From: Phycisphaerae bacterium
GTDB lineage: Bacteria; Planctomycetota; Phycisphaerae; Sedimentisphaerales; SG8-4
Reading direction: 5' to 3'
Assembly: GCA_030613765.1 (NCBI GenBank)
Contig: JAUWLI010000074.1
Coordinates: 1 to 10,554, forward strand
DNA length: 10,554 nt
Position numbers and translations under genes: made by a program. Shown in pieces: positions 1-6,019 of the stretch. How positions within the stretch are numbered: position 1 is the stretch's first letter; each line of letters starts with the position of its first letter. The notes beneath the pieces were generated by a model, which saw nothing but the letters and a program-made list of their open reading frames with translations, made no database searches and was not told the DNA's origin.

Positions 1-1
1 G

Positions 2-1138
2 CAACCATCGTTGAGAGAAAAATGTGAAAAGGTTGGTATTTCTGAGACAGCTTCTCTCGATAAACTGCAAGCCGTATTGAAAAGAGCCGTTGACCAACAC
101 CGAACAATCCATTTTCTTCGCCAATATCGGGCGGAAAACATTTTGAAAATCCAACAGATGCTGGGAATTGCTCCTTCCGAGATTCCCTCTCATGTCTCCG
201 AACCACTCATAAAAGCAGTGGTTGCCCAAAGATCGATAAAGACCGAAGGCGAAATCGCCGAGATTGAAGCCGCCCTCAACATCTCCTATGAAATGCAGAC
301 ACTGGCTATGAAAATGTCCAAACCTGGTAAGTATGAAAGGGAGATTGTCGGTGCGATGGAGGGGCTCGTTCTGTCCCGTGGGTCTCGCCTTGCTTTCCCA
401 ACCATTTTCACAATTCATGGAGAGACGCTCCACAACCACTATTACGGTAACCAAATGAAACAAGGCGATATAGCAGTCAATGATTCCGGTGCCGAATCCG
501 GGCTTCATTATTCCAGTGATATCACGAGGACTATCCCGATAAGCGGGAAATTTACAAACAGGCAAAAGGAAATCTATACAATTGTCCTCAATGCACAAGA
601 GAAAACGATTGAAGCAGTACGGCCGGGCGTTGAATTCCGAACTGTTCATAAACTGGCCTACACGATTCTTGGGGCAGGTTTGAAGGAACTGGGATTGATA
701 AAAGGCAATATTGAAGAGGCTGTCGACGCTGGTGCCGTTACGCTGTTTTTTCAATGCGGTCTGGGGCATATGATGGGACTCGATACCCACGATATGGAAG
801 ACATTGGAGAGAATTACGTCGGCTATACAGATATAATCAAAAGAAATCCTGAATTCGGCTGGAGATCTTTGAGGCTGGGCCGGGAACTTGAGGCTGGTTT
901 TGTAATAACCGTGGAGCCCGGAATCTATTTTATTCCCGAACTGATCGATCGATGGAAGGTAGAGAAGAAGTGCCGCGATTTCATTGACTATAGTATGGTT
1001 GAAAAATACATGGACTTTGGAGGTATTCGAATAGAAGATGATGTTTTGGTTACGGAAAACGGCCATCGGGTTTTGGGCAAAAAGATTCCTAAAACGATAG
1101 ACGAAGTCGAAGCAATGGCATCTTGTGGTTTGGATTAA
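2..1138 (+). CDS. Xaa-Pro aminopeptidase-like M24 metallopeptidase, 5' truncated by window edge
   Basis: This is the catalytic part of an M24 (pita-bread fold) metallopeptidase of the aminopeptidase P type, which removes an N-terminal residue preceding proline using two metal ions. The reading frame is open to the left edge and continues in frame upstream of the TTG at 11 with codons for Q-P-S, so the TTG is not a real start. Numbering from that TTG, all five expected metal ligands are present: D158 (in NDSGAES), D170 (in SSDITRT), H253 (in GLGHMMGL), E302 (in TVEPGIYF) and E342 (in GIRIEDDV). A conserved His of the family lies near H140. About 370 residues are visible; full-length members have roughly 450-470, so part of the N-terminal creatinase-like domain is missing. 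No signal peptide can be judged. The gene ends with TAA and is followed by repeats, with no clear terminator. Prolidase is the main alternative; the family assignment is firm. Confidence 0.9.
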   Translation, partial: QPSLREKCEKVGISETASLDKLQAVLKRAVDQHRTIHFLRQYRAENILKIQQMLGIAPSEIPSHVSEPLIKAVVAQRSIKTEGEIAEIEAALNISYEMQTLAMKMSKPGKYEREIVGAMEGLVLSRGSRLAFPTIFTIHGETLHNHYYGNQMKQGDIAVNDSGAESGLHYSSDITRTIPISGKFTNRQKEIYTIVLNAQEKTIEAVRPGVEFRTVHKLAYTILGAGLKELGLIKGNIEEAVDAGAVTLFFQCGLGHMMGLDTHDMEDIGENYVGYTDIIKRNPEFGWRSLRLGRELEAGFVITVEPGIYFIPELIDRWKVEKKCRDFIDYSMVEKYMDFGGIRIEDDVLVTENGHRVLGKKIPKTIDEVEAMASCGLD

Positions 1139-1167
1139 AGGAAGGGTGCGGGGGGATTGTGTTTTTA

Positions 1168-1262
1168 TTGGGTTTGAATTGGGTTTGTTTGGGTTTGTTT
1201 TGGCTTTAATTGGGTTTGAATTGGCTTTGAATTGGGTTTGTATTGGGTTTGAATTGGCTTTG
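1168..1262 (+). repeat. Helically phased 10/11-bp tandem array, unit TTGG(G/C)TTTGAA
   Basis: Nine units begin at 1168, 1179, 1189, 1200, 1210, 1221, 1232, 1243 and 1254. The steps are 11, 10, 11, 10, 11, 11, 11 and 11 bases, averaging about 10.75, close to the DNA helical repeat. Six units read TTGGGTTTG and three (1200, 1221, 1254) have GGC in place of GGG, the first of them as TTGGCTTTA. A separate unit occurs at 1344-1352. The period is not a multiple of three and there is no open frame, so it is noncoding. The function is unknown: in-phase curvature, protein-binding sites or simple replication slippage are all possible. Confidence 0.9.
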
Positions 1263-1626
1263 TTTTTCCCATGATGACCAAGTGTTCTTATTTCATAATC
1301 CTTTGTTAATACTTTATTTACGTTCATTTGACTTTTTCGGAAATTGGCTTTGTTTTGCATAAAAAGTTTAATTTTTCGTACGTAATCTTTCGTACTTCGT
1401 AAGTCGTTTATTAATCGCGGATTACGCTGATTTCGCGGATGTTTTAGCCACAAAAAGGCACAAAGGCACGGAGAGAAATTAAAGATTAAAATGTAAAATG
1501 CAAAACTGTGGAGGCCCTTCGGGCGGACTTTTATTTGTAGCCGGCTAAATAAGTGTTTTTTAGTCATTAATACACCCAAATGTTTAAAACATTGGCTTTT
1601 ATGATGCAAAATAATGCATTTATCTC

Positions 1627-1701
1627 GTATTGTGTATTGCGTATCGCGTATTGCGTATAGCATCTCGTGAAGCGGAAAGCGTATAGCGTATTGCGTATTG
1701 A
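1627..1701 (+). repeat. Heptamer array, unit GTATTGC
   Basis: Five consecutive 7-bp units start at 1627, 1634, 1641, 1648 and 1655 (GTATTGT, GTATTGC, GTATCGC, GTATTGC, GTATAGC). They are followed by a 19-base interruption and then three more units at 1681, 1688 and 1695. The 11-mer TATCTCGTATT that leads into the array at 1621 recurs at 4011-4021, upstream of the propeller gene, so this is part of a dispersed family. Units are too short and lack spacers, so this is not a CRISPR array. Confidence 0.9.
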
Positions 1702-1811
1702 ATAACCATGAATTAACACGAATTTTCACTCATTATTTATTGGCCACAGATTTCCCAGAGAAGTCTTATGGCTAAAAACTACGAATAAACACATATAGAA
1801 TAATTTTGCGT

Positions 1812-1843
1812 GCCCTTCTGGGCTTTTCGTGGGCCGCTGGCCC
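1812..1843 (+). repeat. Twin short hairpins, possible terminator
   Basis: The first hairpin pairs GCCC (1812-1815) with GGGC (1820-1823) around TTCT and is followed by TTTT. The second pairs GGGCC (1831-1835) with GGCCC (1839-1843) around GCT. The side-by-side arrangement resembles the twin hairpin at 4392-4433, but the sequences are different. The first hairpin with its T run could act as a weak terminator for the upstream peptidase transcript, though it is almost 700 bases past the stop codon. Confidence 0.45.
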
Positions 1844-2007
1844 TAATCGTGCGGTTCTCCGCTAAATTCCTGCCATTTTTAGGGCTGTTTGTATTATACC
1901 AAACTGCCTCTGAATGTTCAATGAAAATATAACAATTTTAATAAAAAAATTTGCCACAGAGGCAGGCAAACCACAGACTCAAGATGCAAGAGGTGAGTAT
2001 TTTCTGG

Positions 2008-2032
2008 ATCCCTGTCTAAAGCATACAGGGAT
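2008..2032 (+). repeat. Dispersed hairpin element, copy 1
   Basis: An 8-bp perfect stem, ATCCCTGT (2008-2015) with ACAGGGAT (2025-2032), encloses the 9-base loop CTAAAGCAT. It is preceded by TCTGG. The same module with the same loop and leading TCTGGATCCCTG occurs at 4220-4242. The two stems differ by one compensated base pair (T-A here, C-G there), which indicates that the folded structure is maintained. Confidence 0.8.
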
Positions 2033-2162
2033 TCGGGCAAGCAGATTTACGCGGTTAGATGCTCAGGATCTGTTGTTCCCAGATGCAGAATTGCCGCTGG
2101 GAATCGTTGGGGTAGGGAGAGGTATGTATGATAGTCGACAAAGCTTGTCAATGGGAGATAGT

Positions 2163-3932
2163 CTATTGGGATTTTGATAATCCACCGGAGATCACAGCGT
2201 ATTTCAGAGTGAGTGCTCCGTTCTTACTGCCATCAACTGACGGGAAGACGATATGTGCTAAACCCGACTTGTCTATCCTCATCTTTGCACCAGCAGCATA
2301 AGCGTCACCATCCGCAATTGTGGTAGTGGACCACTTCCCCTTGTTCCTTTTCAGCAGTATGATATCTCCCGCTTTACCTTCACTATACTTCATGAAGGAG
2401 TGCTTGGATGTATTGACGAGCACGCATGGGTTACCATCAGGACTTAGTGCAAGAGAGAAAGTACCGTTGTCCGGCATTGTAAAGATGGATTCATTCTTCC
2501 ATTCAGTGCCTTCTCTTGTGGCATATACCAAGTCCATATCGGGACTTAAGCCATATATCATGCCGGGCTTTATTCTTGTGTATAAGATATGCACAAATCC
2601 TTTCGAGTCGATTTCCAACTGTGAGATTCCATCTATGTAGCCTATTCGTTCGGCAACTGTTTCATGCATCCAGTTATTGCCGGAAGATGCTGCCAGCATG
2701 AGTTCTATTGACCGCTTCCTGATATTCGCGTCTTCTTCTACGTACTTTTTGTATGTCATTAGTACTCCACCATTCGATCCTGCTGTAATTGCAGGCCAGA
2801 TTCGAGACACTGTTATATTGTGTGGGCCAACATCATCGACTACATGACGTTTCCATTGCTCATCACTTGCCTGCTTTGTCCTATATCTCAGAACATGTTT
2901 CGCAGGATCGAGAAATGCCATGTGTAAGATATCGTCTGTCCCCACGGACATACAGATGTTGGGGCTTAGAAGATGAAAGGATGAACTCGTTAGTCCAAAA
3001 AGCTTTTTCATCTCACTTTTTGAAACGTTTTCGTTGAAAATGGTCTGATGTGACCACTTCCCAGAGGACCTGGAGCCATATTTCAAACCATAGCCTGTGC
3101 CACCAACACAGTAGAGAACATGAAGAGAGTCCTCGCTATCGAAGTCCGCATGTATGCTGCCGTACAGATGTGAAGAAACATCTCTTTCGAGGATTGTCTC
3201 TTTTTGCCATCTTCCTTCTCGGAGTTCAGCGTGAACAAAGGGTCCGTGTGACATTGGATGATCCACACTAAAGCCTTGATATAGAACATGAGGGATTGCG
3301 TTACTATCGAGACAAAGTGAGTAAATGTAGCGGGAGTTGAATCCCGAAGAGTCAATTGTCGTGGCGAGCCGGTCTTTCTGCTTCTGCGTTTCGGCCATTC
3401 CCTGCTTCCCAAGCATTGTTTCCAAAAACTTTAGTTTCTTCTGGTTCTCCTTTGCTCGATACGCAATAGAATCCTTAATCAGTTTCTTGATTTTTTGCTC
3501 GATTGTCCTGCCTTGTGGCGATTTCTCGTGCCCTAAAGGTGATAACAGTATCTGTGCACCGTTGACTGTTACCGTGCGATATTCAGTCGGCTCGTCTTCT
3601 GCTGCTTTCTTCATAAGAAACATAAGATGGGTTGAACCCCATGAATATGGCGTTGCAAAGCTGCCTTCAGTATTCATGAGTTGAAGTTTGATTCGCTTGT
3701 TCTTTGGAATATCTCCCTTTATGGTCTGGTAGATAAAGCATTCATGCGTGGAGTAGAACGTCGGACTACCGAAGCCGGATATGTGCCGATCGATTCTAAG
3801 AATGACTATTGCGTCTGCCATATCAATAAGCTTTGCGAGTTTAGGAGGTGGGCCTCCTATAGGAACAGCAAAAGCCACTAATGTTACAGCTAAAGCCAAT
3901 AGCACAATTGATATAAACTGTGTTCTTTTCAT
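2163..3932 (-). CDS. Secreted protein with unnamed N-terminal domain and seven beta-propeller-like repeats
   Basis: Predicted 589-residue exported protein of unknown function. I chose the ATG at 3932 rather than an in-frame start at 4004 because it is preceded by GGAG eight bases upstream and opens a classical signal peptide (MKRTQF, then a run of I, V, L and A, ending near AFA-VPIG). Residues about 30-155 form a domain starting with 'LIDMADAIVILRI', reminiscent of secreted planctomycete proteins that mention a transported or expressed 'KG' strand; I cannot name it. Residues about 155-190 are Lys/Glu-rich and probably helical. From about 210 to the end, a motif of a small residue, His, two hydrophobics and an aromatic recurs near residues 214, 270, 336, 390, 447, 503 and 559 (examples PHVLYQ, LHVLYC, LHMAFL, VHILYT, AHIVFP). 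The spacing of 54-66 fits a seven-bladed propeller resembling BNR/sialidase-type folds. No catalytic residues are evident. It is transcribed toward the peptidase gene and divergently from the LamG gene. Confidence 0.85.
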   Translation of the reverse strand: MKRTQFISIVLLALAVTLVAFAVPIGGPPPKLAKLIDMADAIVILRIDRHISGFGSPTFYSTHECFIYQTIKGDIPKNKRIKLQLMNTEGSFATPYSWGSTHLMFLMKKAAEDEPTEYRTVTVNGAQILLSPLGHEKSPQGRTIEQKIKKLIKDSIAYRAKENQKKLKFLETMLGKQGMAETQKQKDRLATTIDSSGFNSRYIYSLCLDSNAIPHVLYQGFSVDHPMSHGPFVHAELREGRWQKETILERDVSSHLYGSIHADFDSEDSLHVLYCVGGTGYGLKYGSRSSGKWSHQTIFNENVSKSEMKKLFGLTSSSFHLLSPNICMSVGTDDILHMAFLDPAKHVLRYRTKQASDEQWKRHVVDDVGPHNITVSRIWPAITAGSNGGVLMTYKKYVEEDANIRKRSIELMLAASSGNNWMHETVAERIGYIDGISQLEIDSKGFVHILYTRIKPGMIYGLSPDMDLVYATREGTEWKNESIFTMPDNGTFSLALSPDGNPCVLVNTSKHSFMKYSEGKAGDIILLKRNKGKWSTTTIADGDAYAAGAKMRIDKSGLAHIVFPSVDGSKNGALTLKYAVISGGLSKSQ

Positions 3933-3941
3933 TGGATATTT

Positions 3942-3982
3942 CTCCGCCCAACATAATAATATACAACCCTTTTTGTTGCCAA
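3942..3982 (-). promoter_or_regulatory. Candidate promoter and Shine-Dalgarno for the propeller gene
   Basis: On the minus strand, TTGGCA (3977-3982) lies 18 bases before TATTAT (3953-3958); a second overlapping TATTAT (3956-3961) gives a 15-base spacing. The GGAG of the ribosome binding site occupies 3942-3945, eight bases before the ATG. The ribosome site is convincing and decides the start. The promoter is only a consensus match in AT-rich DNA, and it would leave a very short leader. Confidence 0.3.
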
Positions 3983-4080
3983 TATAGTCGCTTCTTCGGA
4001 TCAATTTTCATATCTCGTATTTCGCTGTACTCTTCAAGATGGCCACATCACGCATTTAGGGAAGTAAAATAACAGAGAAT

Positions 4081-4137
4081 AAGGGAAAAGGCAAGGGTAA
4101 TTTAGGATTGAGAATTGAGAATTTAGAAGGGAAAAGG
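4081..4137 (+). repeat. Purine-rich direct repeats enclosing a short heptamer run
   Basis: The 11-mer AAGGGAAAAGG occurs at 4081-4091 and again at 4127-4137, 46 bases apart. Between them ATTGAGA is repeated at 4107-4113 and 4114-4120, followed by the variant ATTTAGA at 4121-4127. This is a second 7-bp array in the window, unrelated in sequence to the one at 1627-1701. Confidence 0.75.
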
Positions 4138-4219
4138 GAATGGAAGCTGCGATTGATTGAGGAAGTCAATCCAAGCTGGAAGGACTTTTCAGGTGATTTT
4201 TTTAAATAAGACGTCTGGA

Positions 4220-4260
4220 TCCCTGCCTAAAGCATGCAGGGACTGTCGCAGGCGGGACAG
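4220..4260 (+). repeat. Dispersed hairpin element, copy 2, with adjacent second stem
   Basis: A 7-bp stem, TCCCTGC (4220-4226) with GCAGGGA (4236-4242), encloses the loop CTAAAGCAT, identical to the loop at 2016-2024. Directly after it CTGTC (4243-4247) pairs with GACAG (4256-4260) around an 8-base G-rich loop, giving a two-hairpin unit. The stem differs from copy 1 by a compensated pair. No transposase is nearby, so this is more like a REP/MITE-type intergenic element than an insertion sequence. Confidence 0.8.
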
Positions 4261-4391
4261 GCCCCAGGGACGGTGTAATGAAGTAGAATGGACTGAAAGA
4301 CCTGCTGTTTAGCGAGTTTTAGCTGTTTTGTCTGAATCCACAAAAAAAGGCAAAAACAGTTGAAATTGTGAGGCATATATGGTATTTGTGG

Positions 4392-4433
4392 CATGGGCCT
4401 GGAGCCCATGGAAACACGGCCAGGATGGCCGTG
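4392..4433 (+). repeat. Perfect twin hairpin upstream of the LamG gene
   Basis: CATGGGC (4392-4398) pairs with GCCCATG (4404-4410) around CTGGA. After GAAA, CACGGCC (4415-4421) pairs with GGCCGTG (4427-4433) around AGGAT. Both stems are 7 bp and perfect, and both loops are five bases. The second hairpin ends 27 bases before the GGAG of the LamG gene. From memory, similar 'CATGGGC...GCCCATG...CACGGCC...GGCCGTG' pairs are dispersed between genes of some planctomycete and related genomes. It could be a mobile intergenic repeat or an RNA element in the leader. Confidence 0.85.
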
Positions 4434-4471
4434 CTACGCTTAATAAGAAATATAAGTTTAGGAGAAAAATC

Positions 4472-5920
4472 ATGCGCAGGAGAGTGAATTTTCCAATCAT
4501 TTTTGCTTTGGCATTTGTATTGTGCCTGGTGTGGAGTACAGCCAGCCTGGCGGCGGTTCCAAAACCGGTGGGTTTTTGGAGATTTGAGGGGAACACAGCC
4601 GACTCAGGCAGTGGCGGCAACAATGGAACTTTGAAAGGTACTGCGGCCATTGTTGCCGATGCGCAGCGCGGCAAGTGCCTGAAGTTGGACGGCGATGGCT
4701 ACATGGATATCCCGTCCGGTGTCACGGAGCTGGGCAAAGAAAGCTTTACAATTGCAGCCTGGATTAAAACCACAAATAACGGAGCGTCTATCTTATCCAA
4801 ATCTAACGGCAATACCGAATGGGAAGATAGGGAGAAGGAACTTTACGTTGCCGATTCAGAGACATCAGATGGGGATAATGATGGGGCAGTCGAATATGTA
4901 GGTCACAGTTGTGACTGGGTGCGGGGCGAAACAGCAGCCGATGACGGCCAATGGCACCATATAGCCTTAACCTGGGACGCTGATGAAGAGGACGGCTTTG
5001 TGTACGTAGATGGAGTAGAAGGCACTGATTATACAGGCTTTTCAGGAGGGGCGGACAACAATGGCGACACAGTCAGGATCGGATTTTCCGAAAGCGAACA
5101 TAGCAGCGATAATTTTATAGGCCTAATTGACGATGTAGCCATATTTGATGTCGCGCTGACAGCTGAGCAGGTGGTCGAGCTTAGAAAACTTAGTGGTGGG
5201 GACAAAATAAAGTTGATAAAGCCCACTGCCCAGAAAGATAAGCCGATTACCCTTGACACTGAATCTCACCTTGTCGGGTGGTGGAAGTTTGATGAAGTTT
5301 CCGGAAAAACTGCTGCAGATTCCTCCCAATATGGGCGTAAGGGTACGCTCAAGGGTGATTTATCATTTGATAATGCCTCAGTCGCCGGCCGAACAGGCAA
5401 AGCACTGAAGCTGGACGGTAAGGACAACATCATAGAAATAACCGGATATAAAGGCATCTCCGGTACTCGACCTCGAACGGTTACGGTCTGGATTAAGACA
5501 ACCTCATCCAGAGGGGACATTATATCCTGGGGCACAGAGGATTTCGGTCAAATGTGGATATACCGCTTCATAAGAGGGCGTTTAGGCGTAACACCCCATG
5601 GCGGATACTACTACATTAACGACGCGATCCACGACGATAAGTGGCATCATATGGCGGTAGTGGTTGTAGAGGCTGAGCTGCCGAATCTGCATGATGATGT
5701 CAGGCTTTATAAGGACGGCACCTTAGCGGAAATCCATGACATTGGCCTTTTGGACCTTTGGCCGATTGAGACCGGCAACGAGCTGAATGTCACGATAGGT
5801 CGGCGATTCAAGGGACTCGTCGATGACGTTCGTATCTATGACCGCCCACTGTCGGAGGACGAGATAAAGGCCATTTTTACGTTGAAGAGTAATCGGCCAC
5901 TGGATAAATCCAAACGATAA
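4472..5920 (+). CDS. Secreted protein with two tandem LamG (concanavalin A-like) domains
   Basis: Predicted 482-residue exported protein. The ATG at 4472 is preceded by GGAG seven bases upstream and starts a signal peptide (MRRRVNF, a hydrophobic stretch to about residue 25, cleavage near ASLA-AVP). Earlier in-frame ATGs run through the upstream hairpins and lack such a site. Domain 1 spans roughly residues 33-240 and domain 2 roughly 268-470. Each begins with a W-(R/K)-F strand (VGFWRFEG, VGWWKFDE), has a GTLKG turn, a WHH strand (160-163, 390-394) and ends with a DDV.I(F/Y)D..L motif (220-, 451-), typical of LamG/LamGL jelly-roll domains. The repeated landmarks suggest an internal duplication. 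No glycosidase domain, anchor or membrane segment is seen. Such domains usually bind carbohydrate or mediate adhesion in the cell envelope; the ligand is not known. It heads a four-gene plus-strand run and lies 99 bases upstream of the Tat-exported AKR gene. Confidence 0.9.
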   Translation: MRRRVNFPIIFALAFVLCLVWSTASLAAVPKPVGFWRFEGNTADSGSGGNNGTLKGTAAIVADAQRGKCLKLDGDGYMDIPSGVTELGKESFTIAAWIKTTNNGASILSKSNGNTEWEDREKELYVADSETSDGDNDGAVEYVGHSCDWVRGETAADDGQWHHIALTWDADEEDGFVYVDGVEGTDYTGFSGGADNNGDTVRIGFSESEHSSDNFIGLIDDVAIFDVALTAEQVVELRKLSGGDKIKLIKPTAQKDKPITLDTESHLVGWWKFDEVSGKTAADSSQYGRKGTLKGDLSFDNASVAGRTGKALKLDGKDNIIEITGYKGISGTRPRTVTVWIKTTSSRGDIISWGTEDFGQMWIYRFIRGRLGVTPHGGYYYINDAIHDDKWHHMAVVVVEAELPNLHDDVRLYKDGTLAEIHDIGLLDLWPIETGNELNVTIGRRFKGLVDDVRIYDRPLSEDEIKAIFTLKSNRPLDKSKR

Positions 5921-6005
5921 TGCCGAAGATATAGACAATGATACAGGCCTTGCCTGCCAGTGAACCATCCAAGTCGCTTGGCCGGCCGGGACCTGAACAA
6001 TAACG

Positions 6006-6012
6006 AAAGGAG
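6006..6012 (+). promoter_or_regulatory. Ribosome binding site deciding the AKR start
   Basis: AAAGGAG lies four bases before the ATG at 6017 and seven bases before the adjoining ATG at 6020. Seven bases matches the spacing of neighbouring genes, so 6020 is preferred. The open frame from 5960 would add a non-signal N-terminus in front of the Tat motif and is unlikely. Confidence 0.7.
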
Positions 6013-6019
6013 CTTAATG

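Larger units (their letters stand above)
1139..2162. other. Gene-free spacer made of short repeat modules
   Basis: This kilobase carries no convincing gene. It is AT-rich and built from small repeats: a 10/11-bp array (1168-1262), a stray copy of that unit at 1344-1352, a patch of CACAAA/GGCAC repeats near 1449-1472, a short GCCC-TTC-GGGC hairpin at 1514-1524, a 7-bp array (1627-1701), a twin hairpin (1812-1843) and a hairpin element (2008-2032). Phrases resembling 'gccacagattt' and 'acgaataaacac' look like worn fragments of dispersed intergenic repeats seen in many environmental bacterial genomes; that comparison is from memory. The spacer separates two convergent genes, so terminators are expected, but no canonical hairpin with a strong T tract is obvious. 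The best candidate is 1812-1827, with a 4-bp stem followed by TTTT. Confidence 0.75.
3933..4471. other. Spacer between divergent genes, with repeats and hairpins
   Basis: No gene is supported here. Reading from left to right it holds the start region of the propeller gene, an 11-mer shared with the heptamer array (4011-4021), purine-rich direct repeats (4081-4137), a small stem GATTGA-GGAAG-TCAATC (4155-4171), the second copy of the hairpin element plus an adjacent stem (4220-4260), and a twin hairpin (4392-4433). A weak promoter-like pair, TTGAAA (4360-4365) and TATTTG (4383-4388) with 17-base spacing, could serve the LamG gene. If it is used, the twin hairpin would lie in the 5' untranslated leader. 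Open frames crossing this area, including one in frame with the LamG gene from 4379, run through the repeats and look accidental. Confidence 0.65.

Noticed and set aside
11..13. TTG as the true start of the peptidase
   Set aside because: The frame is open to the left edge with family-like residues before it, and the N-terminal domain would be too short.
1168..1701. CRISPR array or telomere-like sequence
   Set aside because: Units are 7-11 bases with no spacers and no cas genes, and the G-rich array sits inside a bacterial chromosome-like context.
1914..2177. An 87-codon plus-strand open frame in the spacer after the M24 gene
   Set aside because: It runs through the hairpin element at 2008-2032, has no clear ribosome site or recognisable motif, has low-complexity spacer composition, and overlaps the end of the propeller gene on the other strand.
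2008..4260. Terminal inverted repeats of an insertion sequence spanning the propeller gene
   Set aside because: The two copies are in the same orientation, each is itself a hairpin, the gene between them is not a transposase, and no target-site duplication was seen.
4309..4674. A 121-codon minus-strand open frame
   Set aside because: It crosses the twin hairpin and is antisense to the signal peptide and first strands of the LamG protein.
5980..5987. GGCCGGCC palindrome as an operator
   Set aside because: It is only 8 bp, lies just before the AKR ribosome site, and there is no second copy or regulator gene to support it.
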